NCBI GenBank assembly: GCA_964030785.1
Contig: OZ034977.1
Location: forward strand, 28,372,652-28,436,651
DNA from: Siderastrea siderea
Lineage: Eukaryota > Cnidaria > Anthozoa > Scleractinia > Rhizangiidae
Direction: 5' to 3'
DNA length: 64,000 bases
The notes below the pieces were generated by a model. It did no database searches, was not told the DNA's origin, and worked only from the letters and a program-made list of their open reading frames with translations. Both the position numbers and the translations under genes were made by a program. Numbering within the stretch: the first letter of the stretch is position 1; each line of letters starts with the position of its first letter. Below, piece after piece: positions 45,661 to 55,150 of this stretch.

Positions 45661-46580
45661 TTGTTTGTTCTGGGTCACTGGCCTTAGTCATCAGGTTTTG
45701 TCTCAGTCAACACAGTCTTTTTAAACTTCCGGCATTCTCTTGGCGGTTGCCTTAAACTTCCGGTTCCGGTCATGTTGTCAAATACTCGTGACGTCACATA
45801 AGGTAACCAAAACATAAGCATGTCACATCACAGTAACAACGTTATTACCAATGTGCCGACGTTTCATACTTAAACGACACAGACAAACCGCTGTTAACCT
45901 TGTGGTAGCGGTTTAGTTTGCGGTACATGTCTTACATGTAACGCATGCTCAAATGAGTTCAACTCAATGGTACCTAATACATTTGACTTTGGCTAAAGAA
46001 AATATGAATAAATTTTTCCCCGGGTGATAAAGAAGGACTCGTCACATTGTGACCCAAAGAGAAACGAGCTGAATTTTGCTAGTCTTGACACGATAGACAC
46101 ATTTGTTTCAATGAATGTTTCACCGCTTTATAACGGCGAAATTGTTATATCACAAACAAAAGAAGCGAACTCCGCTAATTTCGCCAATTCTCGCAACATG
46201 TTTAGTTCGTACTACCTATTTGCATTTCCAAAGATAATTGTTCGTTTTTAGAAAAGATCTTTTCAAGAATCGTTGCGAATTCCAAGTCAATTTGTTTGCT
46301 TTTGCAAGGGGATTCCCGGGCTAGCAAACCGGATTTAACATTATGTCATAAGATGTGCCTTAACGTGTTTGAGCGCGCGTGGAGTGACACTTTCGCTTTC
46401 TGTGATGATCTGCTCCTGTTTATATTTTGATTTTACTGGTATGCTCACTGTTTGTATTCACACTTTTGGCCCAACAGCAAAATATTTTATCGTCTCTATG
46501 TAAACATTCTCAGTTGTGGGCGAATTTATACCGACATTCAACGATTGAGTTGTTTTTTTTAGCAGAATAAATTAAAAGCG

Positions 46581-46982
46581 ATGCGAAAGATAAACATTAC
46601 GTCATCCAGTAAAGCAATAGTCAAAATATTCTGTCACACGGTCACACTTTTTATCACGCTGTTTTGTATGTTGGGCGACGTAAAAATGGTTAACCTAGGG
46701 GTGGGGTGGGTCAAAAAGGCCGGTGAAAATCCCCATTGGACTTTCTTGTTAATGTTTTGTTTCGTAGCCCTCAATGTAAGTATTGAGTCATCGTCGTTAT
46801 TGGTCAGTCGTATTTTCTATCCTTTAGGTTTATTGTTCGTTCTGTTTGTAACGTTTTGTTCATTGTGTTATAGTTTCAACCCACTATTACAACTACTTCT
46901 ACGTATAACAAAGAAAGCGTTGGAAATCATCGGATTAAGAATCGTCATCAAGACAACCACACCCTCGGGGTTACATCAATAG
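46581..46982 (+). CDS. unidentified 133-residue membrane-protein-like frame
   Basis: An intact ATG-to-stop frame in the long intron of the LRR gene. It has hydrophobic stretches around residues 14-31 (IFCHTVTLFITLFCMLG), 52-68 (FLLMFCFVALNVSI) and 78-98 (FYPLGLLFVLFVTFCSLCY), then a basic tail. I do not recognise it. It has no clear splice sites or promoter, and chance frames of this length are possible in this AT-rich DNA. It could be a small gene, an alternative exon or noise. Confidence 0.25.
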   Translation: MRKINITSSSKAIVKIFCHTVTLFITLFCMLGDVKMVNLGVGWVKKAGENPHWTFLLMFCFVALNVSIESSSLLVSRIFYPLGLLFVLFVTFCSLCYSFNPLLQLLLRITKKALEIIGLRIVIKTTTPSGLHQ

Positions 46983-47061
46983 TTTAGTTTGTTTTGCGAA
47001 CGCTTTTTCATAAGAATTTCTATGCTCTTCTTGCCCCCAGTCCGTCGTGGATAACTGATTG

Positions 47062-47066
47062 GTTGG

Positions 47067-47101
<35 letters not shown>

Positions 47102-47106
47102 GTTGG

Positions 47107-47166
<60 letters not shown>
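47062..47166. repeat. (GATT)n microsatellite
   Basis: About 25 GATT units with a few GGTT variants. Location: intron before exon F. Confidence 0.97.
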
Positions 47167-47520
47167 CTGATTGTTAAATTGAAGTGAACTGGTATGTCAA
47201 GTATGAAACAAAAGCAAATTCTGGTAAGTTTTCATGCGTGGAGGACAAGAGTACAGTAGCCTATAAAGGGAACCTCCTTGCTCGAGAAAGCAGGCATGTT
47301 TAAAAGGAAAATTTGGCGTTAAGTTTGCGATGGTTGTGGTAAGTAGGTACAACTTAAATTTATCGAAGCAAACAAAGTTCTTGGTGAAATAATACTGCTG
47401 TTAAACGTTCTTTGCAGAGGTTTCTTTTGCTAGCCTCTTCGACTAGCACGGCAATCGATCAAGAGACTTTTAATTCCAGAGTACTTACGTATAGTTTCCT
47501 TTGTATTTGATTGCCTTCAG

Positions 47521-47646
47521 GAGGCTATTACTCTGATGATGTAGGTTACGTGGATACAAGCTGTAAGAAATGTCCAAATGGTTCCTTTGTTGCATTTGAA
47601 AAAGCACCCGGAAATAATTCTCAAGATTGCAAGTCTTGTCCCCTAG
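47521..47646 (+). CDS. LRR gene, exon F (Cys-rich module)
   Basis: Acceptor TTTGATTGCCTTCAG, 126 bases, phase 1 in and phase 1 out, donor CTAG|GTAAAG. With one base from exon E it encodes GGYYSDDVGYVDTSCKKCPN, then GSFVAFEKAPGN and DCKSCPLG. This is one complete ephrin-receptor-like Cys module (SCxxCPxGxF...CxxCPxG). Symmetric phase-1 exons are typical of extracellular modules that can be shuffled or duplicated. The downstream junction gives CPLGTETDFFAGYRACPC. Confidence 0.85.
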
Positions 47647-48518
47647 GTAAAGATGAGCAGTGAATTTAGGTTGCATTCTAACAAGCTAATCAAGATCATG
47701 GTTTTGCAACGCAAAATTTGCTTGTCCATGACATTTTGAAAAGCAAAGCAAGCTTATTATTGCAATCTGAACGATCAATATGTACATAGGTTGATCGTTA
47801 AGTTGTAGTCTAAATTTGCTTTCAGATCGTGCGTTCCATTAAGGGATCTTAGATCTCTTTCCATGTAGCACGTGCACATTCAAGTTGTTCGGTTAATCTT
47901 TTTTTTGGGGGGGGGGACAGAGGGAAATCTGAGAAATTTCATTAAATAAAACCTGACAATGTATTAACTCGACGGAAGGAAACCTTAATTGTAATCAAAG
48001 CTGTTTTTTGGTCTTTGTTTTGTTAGCGTGAGGTTGTGTCATCTTAGTTTGCGTCATATGTTAATGCTGCGAAAAAAAAACCACGCATCGCTAGAAACTG
48101 ATTGGTTATGTTGAAAATTCAATGAATGATATTGCCGTCGGGTGTAAAGGAAGTATTCCGTTTTGAGCGACTTCGCCCACTACGGAGAATAAAATTTCTT
48201 CAACGCGGTAATTTGAACTACTTTCTCTGCAACGCTATTTCTTTCTCGGTGTTGGGATCTAACGGGAAAAAAAAGAACACTGAACACAAAATCTACTAAT
48301 TAAAAAATAGTTGGGAGTTGGGTGATAGTCAAAAGTATACCAAAACATACTTTGTCGACATTAAAATGAACTAGTATCTATTTTTTTGGTCTTAAGTTAA
48401 ATGGTCATCCACTTGGAACAAGCCTTCCTTCAGAGAAGAAACTTTAAAATTGACGGAATAAAATTGTATTTGATTTCACCTTTAATAAGTAATTAAATCA
48501 TTCTCAAATATTAAACAG

Positions 48519-50149
48519 GAACGGAGACTGATTTCTTTGCTGGATACCGTGCTTGTCCGTGCCTAGAGGGAATGTATCGAACCCATATGTTCAAGGAATG
48601 CCTCAAATGTGAACATGCATTGATATGCAAAGAAGATTACGCCAGTTTGAATTCTGGATATTGGTGGAAATGGAGGAACGAGAGTCACAAACGCCGCTAC
48701 ATAGACTTTATAAACAATCTCTTGGCACCCTTACCTTCCTTAGACAAAGATGATGTACAATACCCGTACCCGATACCAAAACAGTACAAGTGTCCGATAG
48801 AAACGGCTTGCCAAGGTGGTTTGGATTCCAATTGTACGTATGGATACGAAGGTCCGCTTTGTGACATTTGTAGTTCAAACCACTTCAAACAATTGAAAAC
48901 ATGTAAACAGTGTCCATCCAAAAAATGGATAGCAGGTCAGTTGTCAATAATGGGGACCATTTTTTTCGTAATCGCTGTGGTTTCAGTGTGGGCCAGCTAC
49001 AAGAGCAAGAAAAGCAAGAACAACAAAGAAGAACGCAGTCCAATAGACGTCTTTTTAGCTAAATTAAAGATCGTAATTGGCTTTTATCAAGTGACCTATG
49101 GTTTATTGGAAGCGTTCTCCTACGTAAAATGGCCAGAGTCCTTGCAAGTCATAAGCAAGTATTCAGAGATACTCCAGCTGAATGTGCTTCAGATGGCACC
49201 CATTCAGTGCCTTTCTTCTGGATTACGTGTGGATGCCTTTGGGAACTTGACTGCAATAATGTCCATAAATGCTACTGCCATTGCCGTTTCTGGAGTTGCG
49301 TACGGAGTGCGTAAATTGCTCATCTTAAAAAATGAAAACCTTGAAGTGGAGGAAAAGTCCAGAAGAGTGTCTAATACAAAAGAACTTGTCTACAGGAGCT
49401 TGTTTTTTTTCTTATATGTGACATACCTCAGCACTTGCTCCAAAACAGCCACTGTCTTGCCACTTGCTTGCCGAAAACTTTGCGCAGATAAAGATGAAAA
49501 TTTGTGTCCCGCTTACCTGAAAGCCGATTACAGCGTACGATGCCATGAATCAAGGTACAACAACTTGGCTATCGTGGCGTACATTTCCGCTGCTTATATC
49601 ATTGCCCTTCCTACAGCCACGTTCGTCACTCTTTGGAGGCAACGGAGAGCAATACTAGTCACAGAAGAAACCGCTACATCTCAAAACGAAAACTCCGGCA
49701 CAGAGGTGATCACTGGATTACACTTTCTCTTTGAAAGCTATAAGCCTGGTTCGTGGTATTGGGAACTGGTTGAGATGTCTCGCAAAGTAATCGTCACCTC
49801 TCTTCTGATCCTCGTAGGGCAAGAAACCAGGTCCTACATTGGTTTGACACTGGTCATTGCTGGGATGTATGGAACAGTTTTCTGCTGGATCCACCCCTTA
49901 CAAGACGCTTTCGAAAACAGATTGATGTCGACGTCCCTTGCTGTTACTGTTGTAAATTTGATCATTGGGGCCTTGAGTAGAATTCCCGCCGAGAACTTAC
50001 CAGCCTCCAAAGACTCATACATGGACGCAGTTATATTCAACATATTGGTGATTGGAGCAAACAGTCTGGTGATTGGGCTAATTGGTGGTAAGCCAAACAC
50101 TTTGTCCTTCATAATAAATGAACTTTTTGTTAAGCCCAGGCTAACGAGA
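48519..50149 (+). CDS. LRR gene, exon G: Cys module and multi-pass membrane domain
   Basis: Acceptor AAATATTAAACAG; phase 1 in. The frame is open to a TGA at 50162. It starts TETDFFAGYRACPCLEGMYR (end of Cys modules), then a second Cys region with GYWWKWRN, CQGGLDSNCTYGYEGPLC and CKQCPSKKW. Counting from the ATG at 48572, membrane segments lie near residues 120-141, 225-250, 273-288, 331-355, 405-440 (two), 455-470 and 486-505. The block SWYWELVEMSRKVIVTSLL is characteristic of this membrane domain in invertebrate and protist GCC2/GCC3 proteins. A consensus donor (CGAGA|GTGAGA at 50149/50150), in phase 0, lies just before the TGA. I therefore propose splicing to 52335; if unspliced the protein ends RVRSS. 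Likely a surface receptor or channel-like protein; function unknown. Confidence 0.85.
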
Positions 50150-50164
50150 GTGAGATCGAGCTGA

Positions 50165-50950
50165 CGAGAGTCGTTTGGTACTCTTGGAGTCGTGCACTCT
50201 CGAAGAATCTTCTCAAATTTTAACTAGATTCAATGGAAGTTCATACTCTCGGCTTTTTTTAGCCTCTGGCTCTCACGAACTCATATTAAATTCTTGTCCT
50301 CATATGGCGAAAGCTTTTATATGCCCGGTCTGAAATTGAGCATAGATTTCGCTATTTTGGGCTCAACGTTGTTATGTTTTGCCTGCCAGATTGAAGTAAG
50401 GTCTAGAGTTTTGTCAAGACAAGGGTCAGGTGGATCTGTTGTAAGAGTTAGTGTTTAAAGAATCTGGAATCACACCCCCCAAAAAAAATTTCAAAGAATA
50501 TATCATGCTCATGTTTTAATGTGGCGTATGTTTTTTTATGATAATGCTATGTCAAGCTGATGCGCATGATTTTTCATTTCAAGAACTAATTGATGGCTCT
50601 GCGTCTGTCGGAAATTAAGACCACCACTATAAATAATAACTTTCTTATTTTGGCGACTATGTGCTCAAATTCAGTTCCAAAACATCTAAGACATTCTTTG
50701 TAGCATAAAAATCATTAACTTATGATCCATTTCTAAGCTATTTACATCTTTGTTTTCGGGCACAACCATGTACAATTCATATTTTGTTTTTGTTTTTTGT
50801 ATACCCGACCTCCATAACGCTGTCTGAAATTAGAAATGAAATTTATTCTAAAAAAAATTCATGGCAAATTTTGTTCCACCTACAGAGTCCAGAGGAGTTC
50901 TATTCGATCGCGATGGTTCAAGACTCTTCGAATTACATTTTTTAGTGTCT
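50165..50950. other. intron or 3' flank, no feature seen
   Basis: AT-rich. If exon G is not spliced, this would be the 3' untranslated region. AATAAA-like words are present but not convincing. Confidence 0.4.
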
Positions 50951-50953
50951 CAC

Positions 50954-51094
50954 CTTGTTTACAGGATATACTTGCTTTGTAACAAAAAAATCTGAAACGG
51001 AAGTTTGTGAATCTGGACCGCTTTCTGTTTCCATATCCTTCGATCTTAGTGTCGTTCGCAGGTCTTCGTACAGTCCTAGTACGGCTTCCACCAT
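50954..51094 (-). CDS. candidate first coding exon, unknown
   Basis: ATG at 51094 opens exactly 47 codons (MVEAVLGLYEDLRTTLRSKD, then METESGPDSQTSVSDFFV) up to a consensus donor, AACAAG|GTGAGA, on the minus strand, phase 0. Acidic and Ser/Thr-rich; no family recognised. No next exon found below 50.9 kb on this strand. It starts about 150 bases from the MULE-like element at 51240, whose CCAAT-containing sequence might serve as promoter. A relic or chance frame remains possible. Confidence 0.3.
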
Positions 51095-51239
51095 GTTTAA
51101 AATACAGTGAACAAACGCTCAAACCCGGCGCAGTAACAGTTACCCGATAGGCAATAATGTTTCTTCGCTTTCCGAAAGAGGCAGGCCCCTACAGTAATTT
51201 GGCCCGCGGTATGTATTTCTTGTAAAGCATGGAAAACGT

Positions 51240-52211
51240 TAGTCTCCTACGCAGCCGTTTTTAGTGGCGTCACGCAACGCTCCCCCACAAACGGCTGCTG
51301 AAAACTGAACCACATTCCTTTCCCGACCTTTAGCCAATCACAGCTCTGGTTCTAGAATATATTCAGAACCAGCGCGCGCCAACTGCTCTGTTAGGAGACT
51401 CGTCCAATCACAGCTTGTGTTTTATCGGTGACTCACGTGTACGTGACAAACGCAAATCAAGATGTTGATTTGGGAAGGCGTTCAATACGAGACGATACGG
51501 ATGATTTCCAATTGGCGATAACAGACCAGGAAAGTACACAAGAGGCCTCGCAATATCAGAGAAGGGCTGACTGTTAGAATCATAAGAAGTACAAGTGGTA
51601 GAGGTGCTGGCTTCTGTTCGGAATCGCAGCGATTTCAAAGCTTTCGCTCAAGGCTTTCCAGGACTGACGAGAAGCAGTGCCTCGTCGGGCTTTCCATCTT
51701 CAGATCGCAGCAGCCGTTTAGCTCTAGTGGGTTTCTCTCTGGCTTTGAAGGCCTCCTCGATTTCCAGTTTGACTTCTTGTAAATTATCGGCAGCCCTGCT
51801 TATAATATAGCAAACGCGCTTGCAAATAAACAAATCAGAGTTATCGGAGCAGTTAATATTGATATTTGCAGCGGACTGGATAATTTCTGCAAAATTTGCA
51901 GCATTTTTCCCGAAAATGAAGATCTTTTCATTCACTGTACAAGATGAAGAACACGTAAAACACTTTGAACCGCTTTGTACAAATTTCTTCGGTGTTTCAG
52001 CCATCCGAAACGGAATGTCTGGCACATCACCGGAAAACACCCAGCCGTTGTTTTTTCGCCCGAAAATTAACGTCATTGTCAACTTGCCGAGACGTGATTG
52101 GTTGTTTCGATTTACCGCAAACACAAAGGGAAAGGAATGTGGTTCAGTTTTCAGCAGGGGGGGGGGGGGAGTGTTGCGTGACGCCACTAAAAACGGCTGC
52201 GTAGGAGACTA
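51240..52211 (-). mobile_element. MULE-like element with exact 9-bp duplication and ORF
   Basis: Inverted ends TAGTCTCCTACGCAGCCGTT and AACGGCTGCGTAGGAGACTA continue for about 110 bases (GTGGCGTCACGCAACGCTCC; GAACCACATTCCTTTCCC). GGAAAACGT flanks both sides (51231-51239 and 52212-52220), identical. Two CCAATCACAGC boxes lie near 51,340 and 51,405. It lies in the proposed last intron of the LRR gene. Confidence 0.95.
51648..52187 (-). CDS. transposon-borne Cys-motif protein, related to 24931-25380
   Basis: The minus-strand frame is open from inside the right inverted end to a stop at about 51648. A likely start is the ATG giving MAETPKKFVQSGSKCFTC. The order is CFTC (CxxC), KIFIFGKNAANFAEIIQSA, then SDLFICKRVCYIISRAADN, a Glu/Lys-rich helix LQEVKLEIEEAFKA, and REKPTRAKRLLRSEDGKP. 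This matches the 149-residue protein point for point: CxxC, strand plus G, IC motif, helix, RAK[KR]. I infer a small metal-binding N-terminal module. It is probably element-encoded or captured; a splice to the Ser/Pro-rich frame below 51640 is possible. It lacks the extra N-terminal CxxC of its relative. Confidence 0.55.
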   Translation of the reverse strand: MASRNTPPPPLLKTEPHSFPFVFAVNRNNQSRLGKLTMTLIFGRKNNGWVFSGDVPDIPFRMAETPKKFVQSGSKCFTCSSSCTVNEKIFIFGKNAANFAEIIQSAANININCSDNSDLFICKRVCYIISRAADNLQEVKLEIEEAFKAREKPTRAKRLLRSEDGKPDEALLLVSPGKP

Positions 52212-52334
52212 GGAAAACGTCCAAGACAGGGTCAAAGAGAACTTATACGATCAAATAGAACTCCGCTGAATCCTGTGTTACGCTGAGCTCTTTAATATAT
52301 CACAGCTTTTTGCTTAATATTATTCTCAGTTCAG

Positions 52335-52844
52335 TACGCAGTGCACCTATACGGACACCTCAACGAATGGCGCAAAAATCCACATTGGTCCTTTTCTTGC
52401 TGTCTGGCTTTGCTTCTTCCTCTCATCAATTTGCCGGGGGAAATTACTGGTTTGGTTGGAACGAACATCACTAACACGCAGCTGGACACAGGGCAGTTTG
52501 AAATGCAAACTGTTGTTGGTGCCGTGAAAGATAGTGGGGTTATTGATGTCGCTCTTGATGATGAAGAACAGGATGGTGACAATCAAGCAGAAGACCAGGA
52601 AGAAGATTGTAAAGAGGCTCAGCTACAAAATGGAGAGAATGAGGCGTCCTCCTTTCACGAAGCCTTGAAGGACAGTGGGGCTATTGACGACACTCGTGAA
52701 CAGGCTGAACAAGGCGAAGGCATGTGCCACGACGTGGGGTACAACGACAGAAAGTGCCACCAAGCGACGCAAACAAAGTTATTGGCGAAAATCTCCATCA
52801 AAGACGTCGATGACGAAGGGCCTGAAAAAGAGACGCGCTTCTGA
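52335..52844 (+). CDS. LRR gene, proposed last exon (acidic tail)
   Basis: The acceptor TTATTCTCAGTTCAG puts the frame in phase 0, matching the donor at 50150. The frame reads YAVHLYGHLNEWRKNPHWSF, a hydrophobic stretch ending LINLPGEITGLVG, then a strongly acidic region to a TGA at 52842. Two internal repeats, AVKDSGVIDVALDDEEQDG and ALKDSGAIDDTREQAEQGEG, differ mostly at third codon positions. That favours coding on this strand. It would form the cytoplasmic tail of the exon G membrane protein. A strong donor-like CTG|GTGAGT at 52851 just after the stop may mark a 3' UTR intron. Confidence 0.5.
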   Translation, partial: YAVHLYGHLNEWRKNPHWSFSCCLALLLPLINLPGEITGLVGTNITNTQLDTGQFEMQTVVGAVKDSGVIDVALDDEEQDGDNQAEDQEEDCKEAQLQNGENEASSFHEALKDSGAIDDTREQAEQGEGMCHDVGYNDRKCHQATQTKLLAKISIKDVDDEGPEKETRF

Positions 52845-52851
52845 TCCCTGG

Positions 52852-53997
52852 TGAGTACAACAGCAAACAAATAGCCAGTAAATCTATAGTCAAGCCAGGT
52901 TTTCATTGAAACGTACCTATTAACGGGATTTCCGTACTAAGCGAGTTAGGCTTTGAAACAACAAAAGATGTACAGGTCGGGACCAAGAAAACTGTCCATA
53001 ACAAGGATATGCCCTCATTACGCGGAAGTCCGTAAAACGAGGCCCGGTTAAACTGCTTAACTCCGAACACCTTGTTATCAGGGTTACGTGTTCTAACATT
53101 AAAATTATAATTCACTGGTGCCCTAGGGGGAATTTGCTACTCAGGGGTTCATGTGAGCCCCGCTCTGCTAAACTCTTCAAAGAACAAAAAAGTGGAGAGA
53201 GGGCGATGAAAATAGCACAGAAAAGTTGAGGCTTCTGACCTTTAAGTGGGAATTAAAAATCCGTTCTGATAAAATAAAATAAAATAAATATTTTAAGTGT
53301 CTGCGTATTCAGCCCTGCAGCTAATTGGACACACTAAATAAGAAACATTAAAATTGCAATTATCAGCATGCAGCCCAAATTATCACCAAAACTAATAAGA
53401 AAACATTGGTTTTATACTGGTTTATAATACCTAAAAAAAGCACAATATCATTTACATCTACATAGGTCACAGCAGTTACTATTGTAATTATTACTTAACA
53501 GTCCTCTGTTAGTCTTGTTTTCTAATGTGTCTTCTGGATGTTTGGAGGCTAGCCAGCTAGCTAGTTCATTTTGACCAGATATAAGGACCTAATTAAAATT
53601 CTTAGTACGGTGTGAAACCTGGAATGGAATCGTTTTTCCTTAGAAAGTAATGGGCATGTTCGCCGTTCTCTCTGAACCACAAGCGCATAAATGAATAAAT
53701 AACTGAATAGCTTATCTTTATTGGGAGTTTTTCTGTCTCTATAACAAATCATAGTACACTTTTCCTTCTTCAGGACATGATAAACAAGAATCACTAAAAT
53801 TACAAAATCTTGTTAGTCAGAATTATGTTTGACTGCCCAAATATCAACTCTTCCCCTTTATTTGCCAGGTGACTGACTCCACCATCAGATAGGATTGTTG
53901 CTCAAAGGAGAAACCAGTACCACAGGAATGTAACCACAGGCTTCCTTAGTCACGCAAACGAAAATATTTAACTGATATTTATCATATTTAACCTTTT
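52852..53997. other. no gene seen
   Basis: Non-coding, AT-rich. TAGCCAGCTAGCTAGTTC near 53,550 is low complexity. Confidence 0.5.
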
Positions 53998-54720
53998 GTG
54001 CCTGCTGTAGAAGAAATATGTAGAATGTTTGTAGGTTTCGGTAATTTTCGTAGAATGCAAAAGCAGGAAAGTAATTACCCTTGTATGCATTTTATCCATG
54101 TTTATCGTTTGAAAAATATTTATCCGTTATGTCTGCTTTAAAAGAAATAATTATATGTAGAATTTTTCTAGGGTTCGGTAATTTTGATAAAAGGCAAAAG
54201 CAACAAAAGTCTGAAACATCATTTTTGAAGAAGGATTTCGGTCATAACTTGTGCCTGCATGCCTTTAAGAGATATGTAGATGTTTTCCCTGGGTTTCTGT
54301 AATTTTGGTAAAGGGCAAAAGCGGGAAACTAATCATCCCTAAAACTCATTTGATGCATATTTATCAATTGGAAAAAATATCAATCATTAATATCTGCTTT
54401 AAAAGGGATTTTAGTCATATAGAATTTTTCTAGACTTCTCTGTAATTTTGGTAAAAGGTAAAAGCAGCAACAGTCTTACGTACTGGTTTCAATCATATTT
54501 ATCATAATTGTGCCTGCTTTAAAAGAAATATAAATTTTAGACTTTCTGTAGGTTTCAGTGATCTTGGTAAAAGGCAAAAGCAGGAAAATATTAATCCGAT
54601 GTACCCTTTAACATATGTTAACCATTTCGAAAAATATTTATCCCTTGTACCTGCTGTAAGAACGTAGACAATTTTAGGTTGTGTTTAAGATTTGGTAAAA
54701 CTTAACAGCAGGAATAATAA
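53998..54720. repeat. degenerate tandem repeat of about 115-140 bp, six units
   Basis: Each unit contains TGCCTGCTTTAAAAGAAAT, GTAATTTTGGTAAAAGGC and AAAAGCAGGAAA-like words. Starts near 53998, 54129, 54250, 54391, 54507 and 54647. The units have drifted, so the array is old. Confidence 0.8.
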
Positions 54721-55142
54721 ACGCATCTTAAAATATACTACCGTTCGAAACTCCTGTTAGAAAGAAATTTGTACTATGCTGCAGATTTCTCAATCGCCAT
54801 CTTATACCCCCCCTCCCCCTGCCATTCATCCCCCACATCCAGAAGACAGAGACGCGGGAAAAAATATCCCACTTCCCTTTCGGTACATCTTTTGGCCTGG
54901 TTTCAGCGACTTCGAGCCAAACTGTGTATTCTTTGTATTTTTAATACTGTAAAGATCCAAAAGTGACGACCCTCGTCACTTTTGCAGTTAGCAACCATTG
55001 GCTTATATATAGCTACTTAGCAACATTCTTTGGCAGCTAGAGGGGCTAATGGACGCCCTGATGATTTCTTGTCGTAGGCAACTAACAAAAACGGGTTTGT
55101 CGGCTGATGGTTAACCCCATTTTTTTTAAGCGTTAGAATCAT
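54721..55142. other. no gene seen
   Basis: Non-coding; a C-rich pyrimidine tract at 54808-54822. Confidence 0.5.
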
Positions 55143-55150
55143 TGAGAAAC

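Noticed and set aside
52347..52760. Minus-strand frame that looks like a multi-pass membrane protein
   Set aside because: It is the exact codon-aligned antisense of an acidic plus-strand frame; Asp/Glu codons read backwards give hydrophobic residues. The internal repeats differ at plus-strand third positions, which favours the plus strand.
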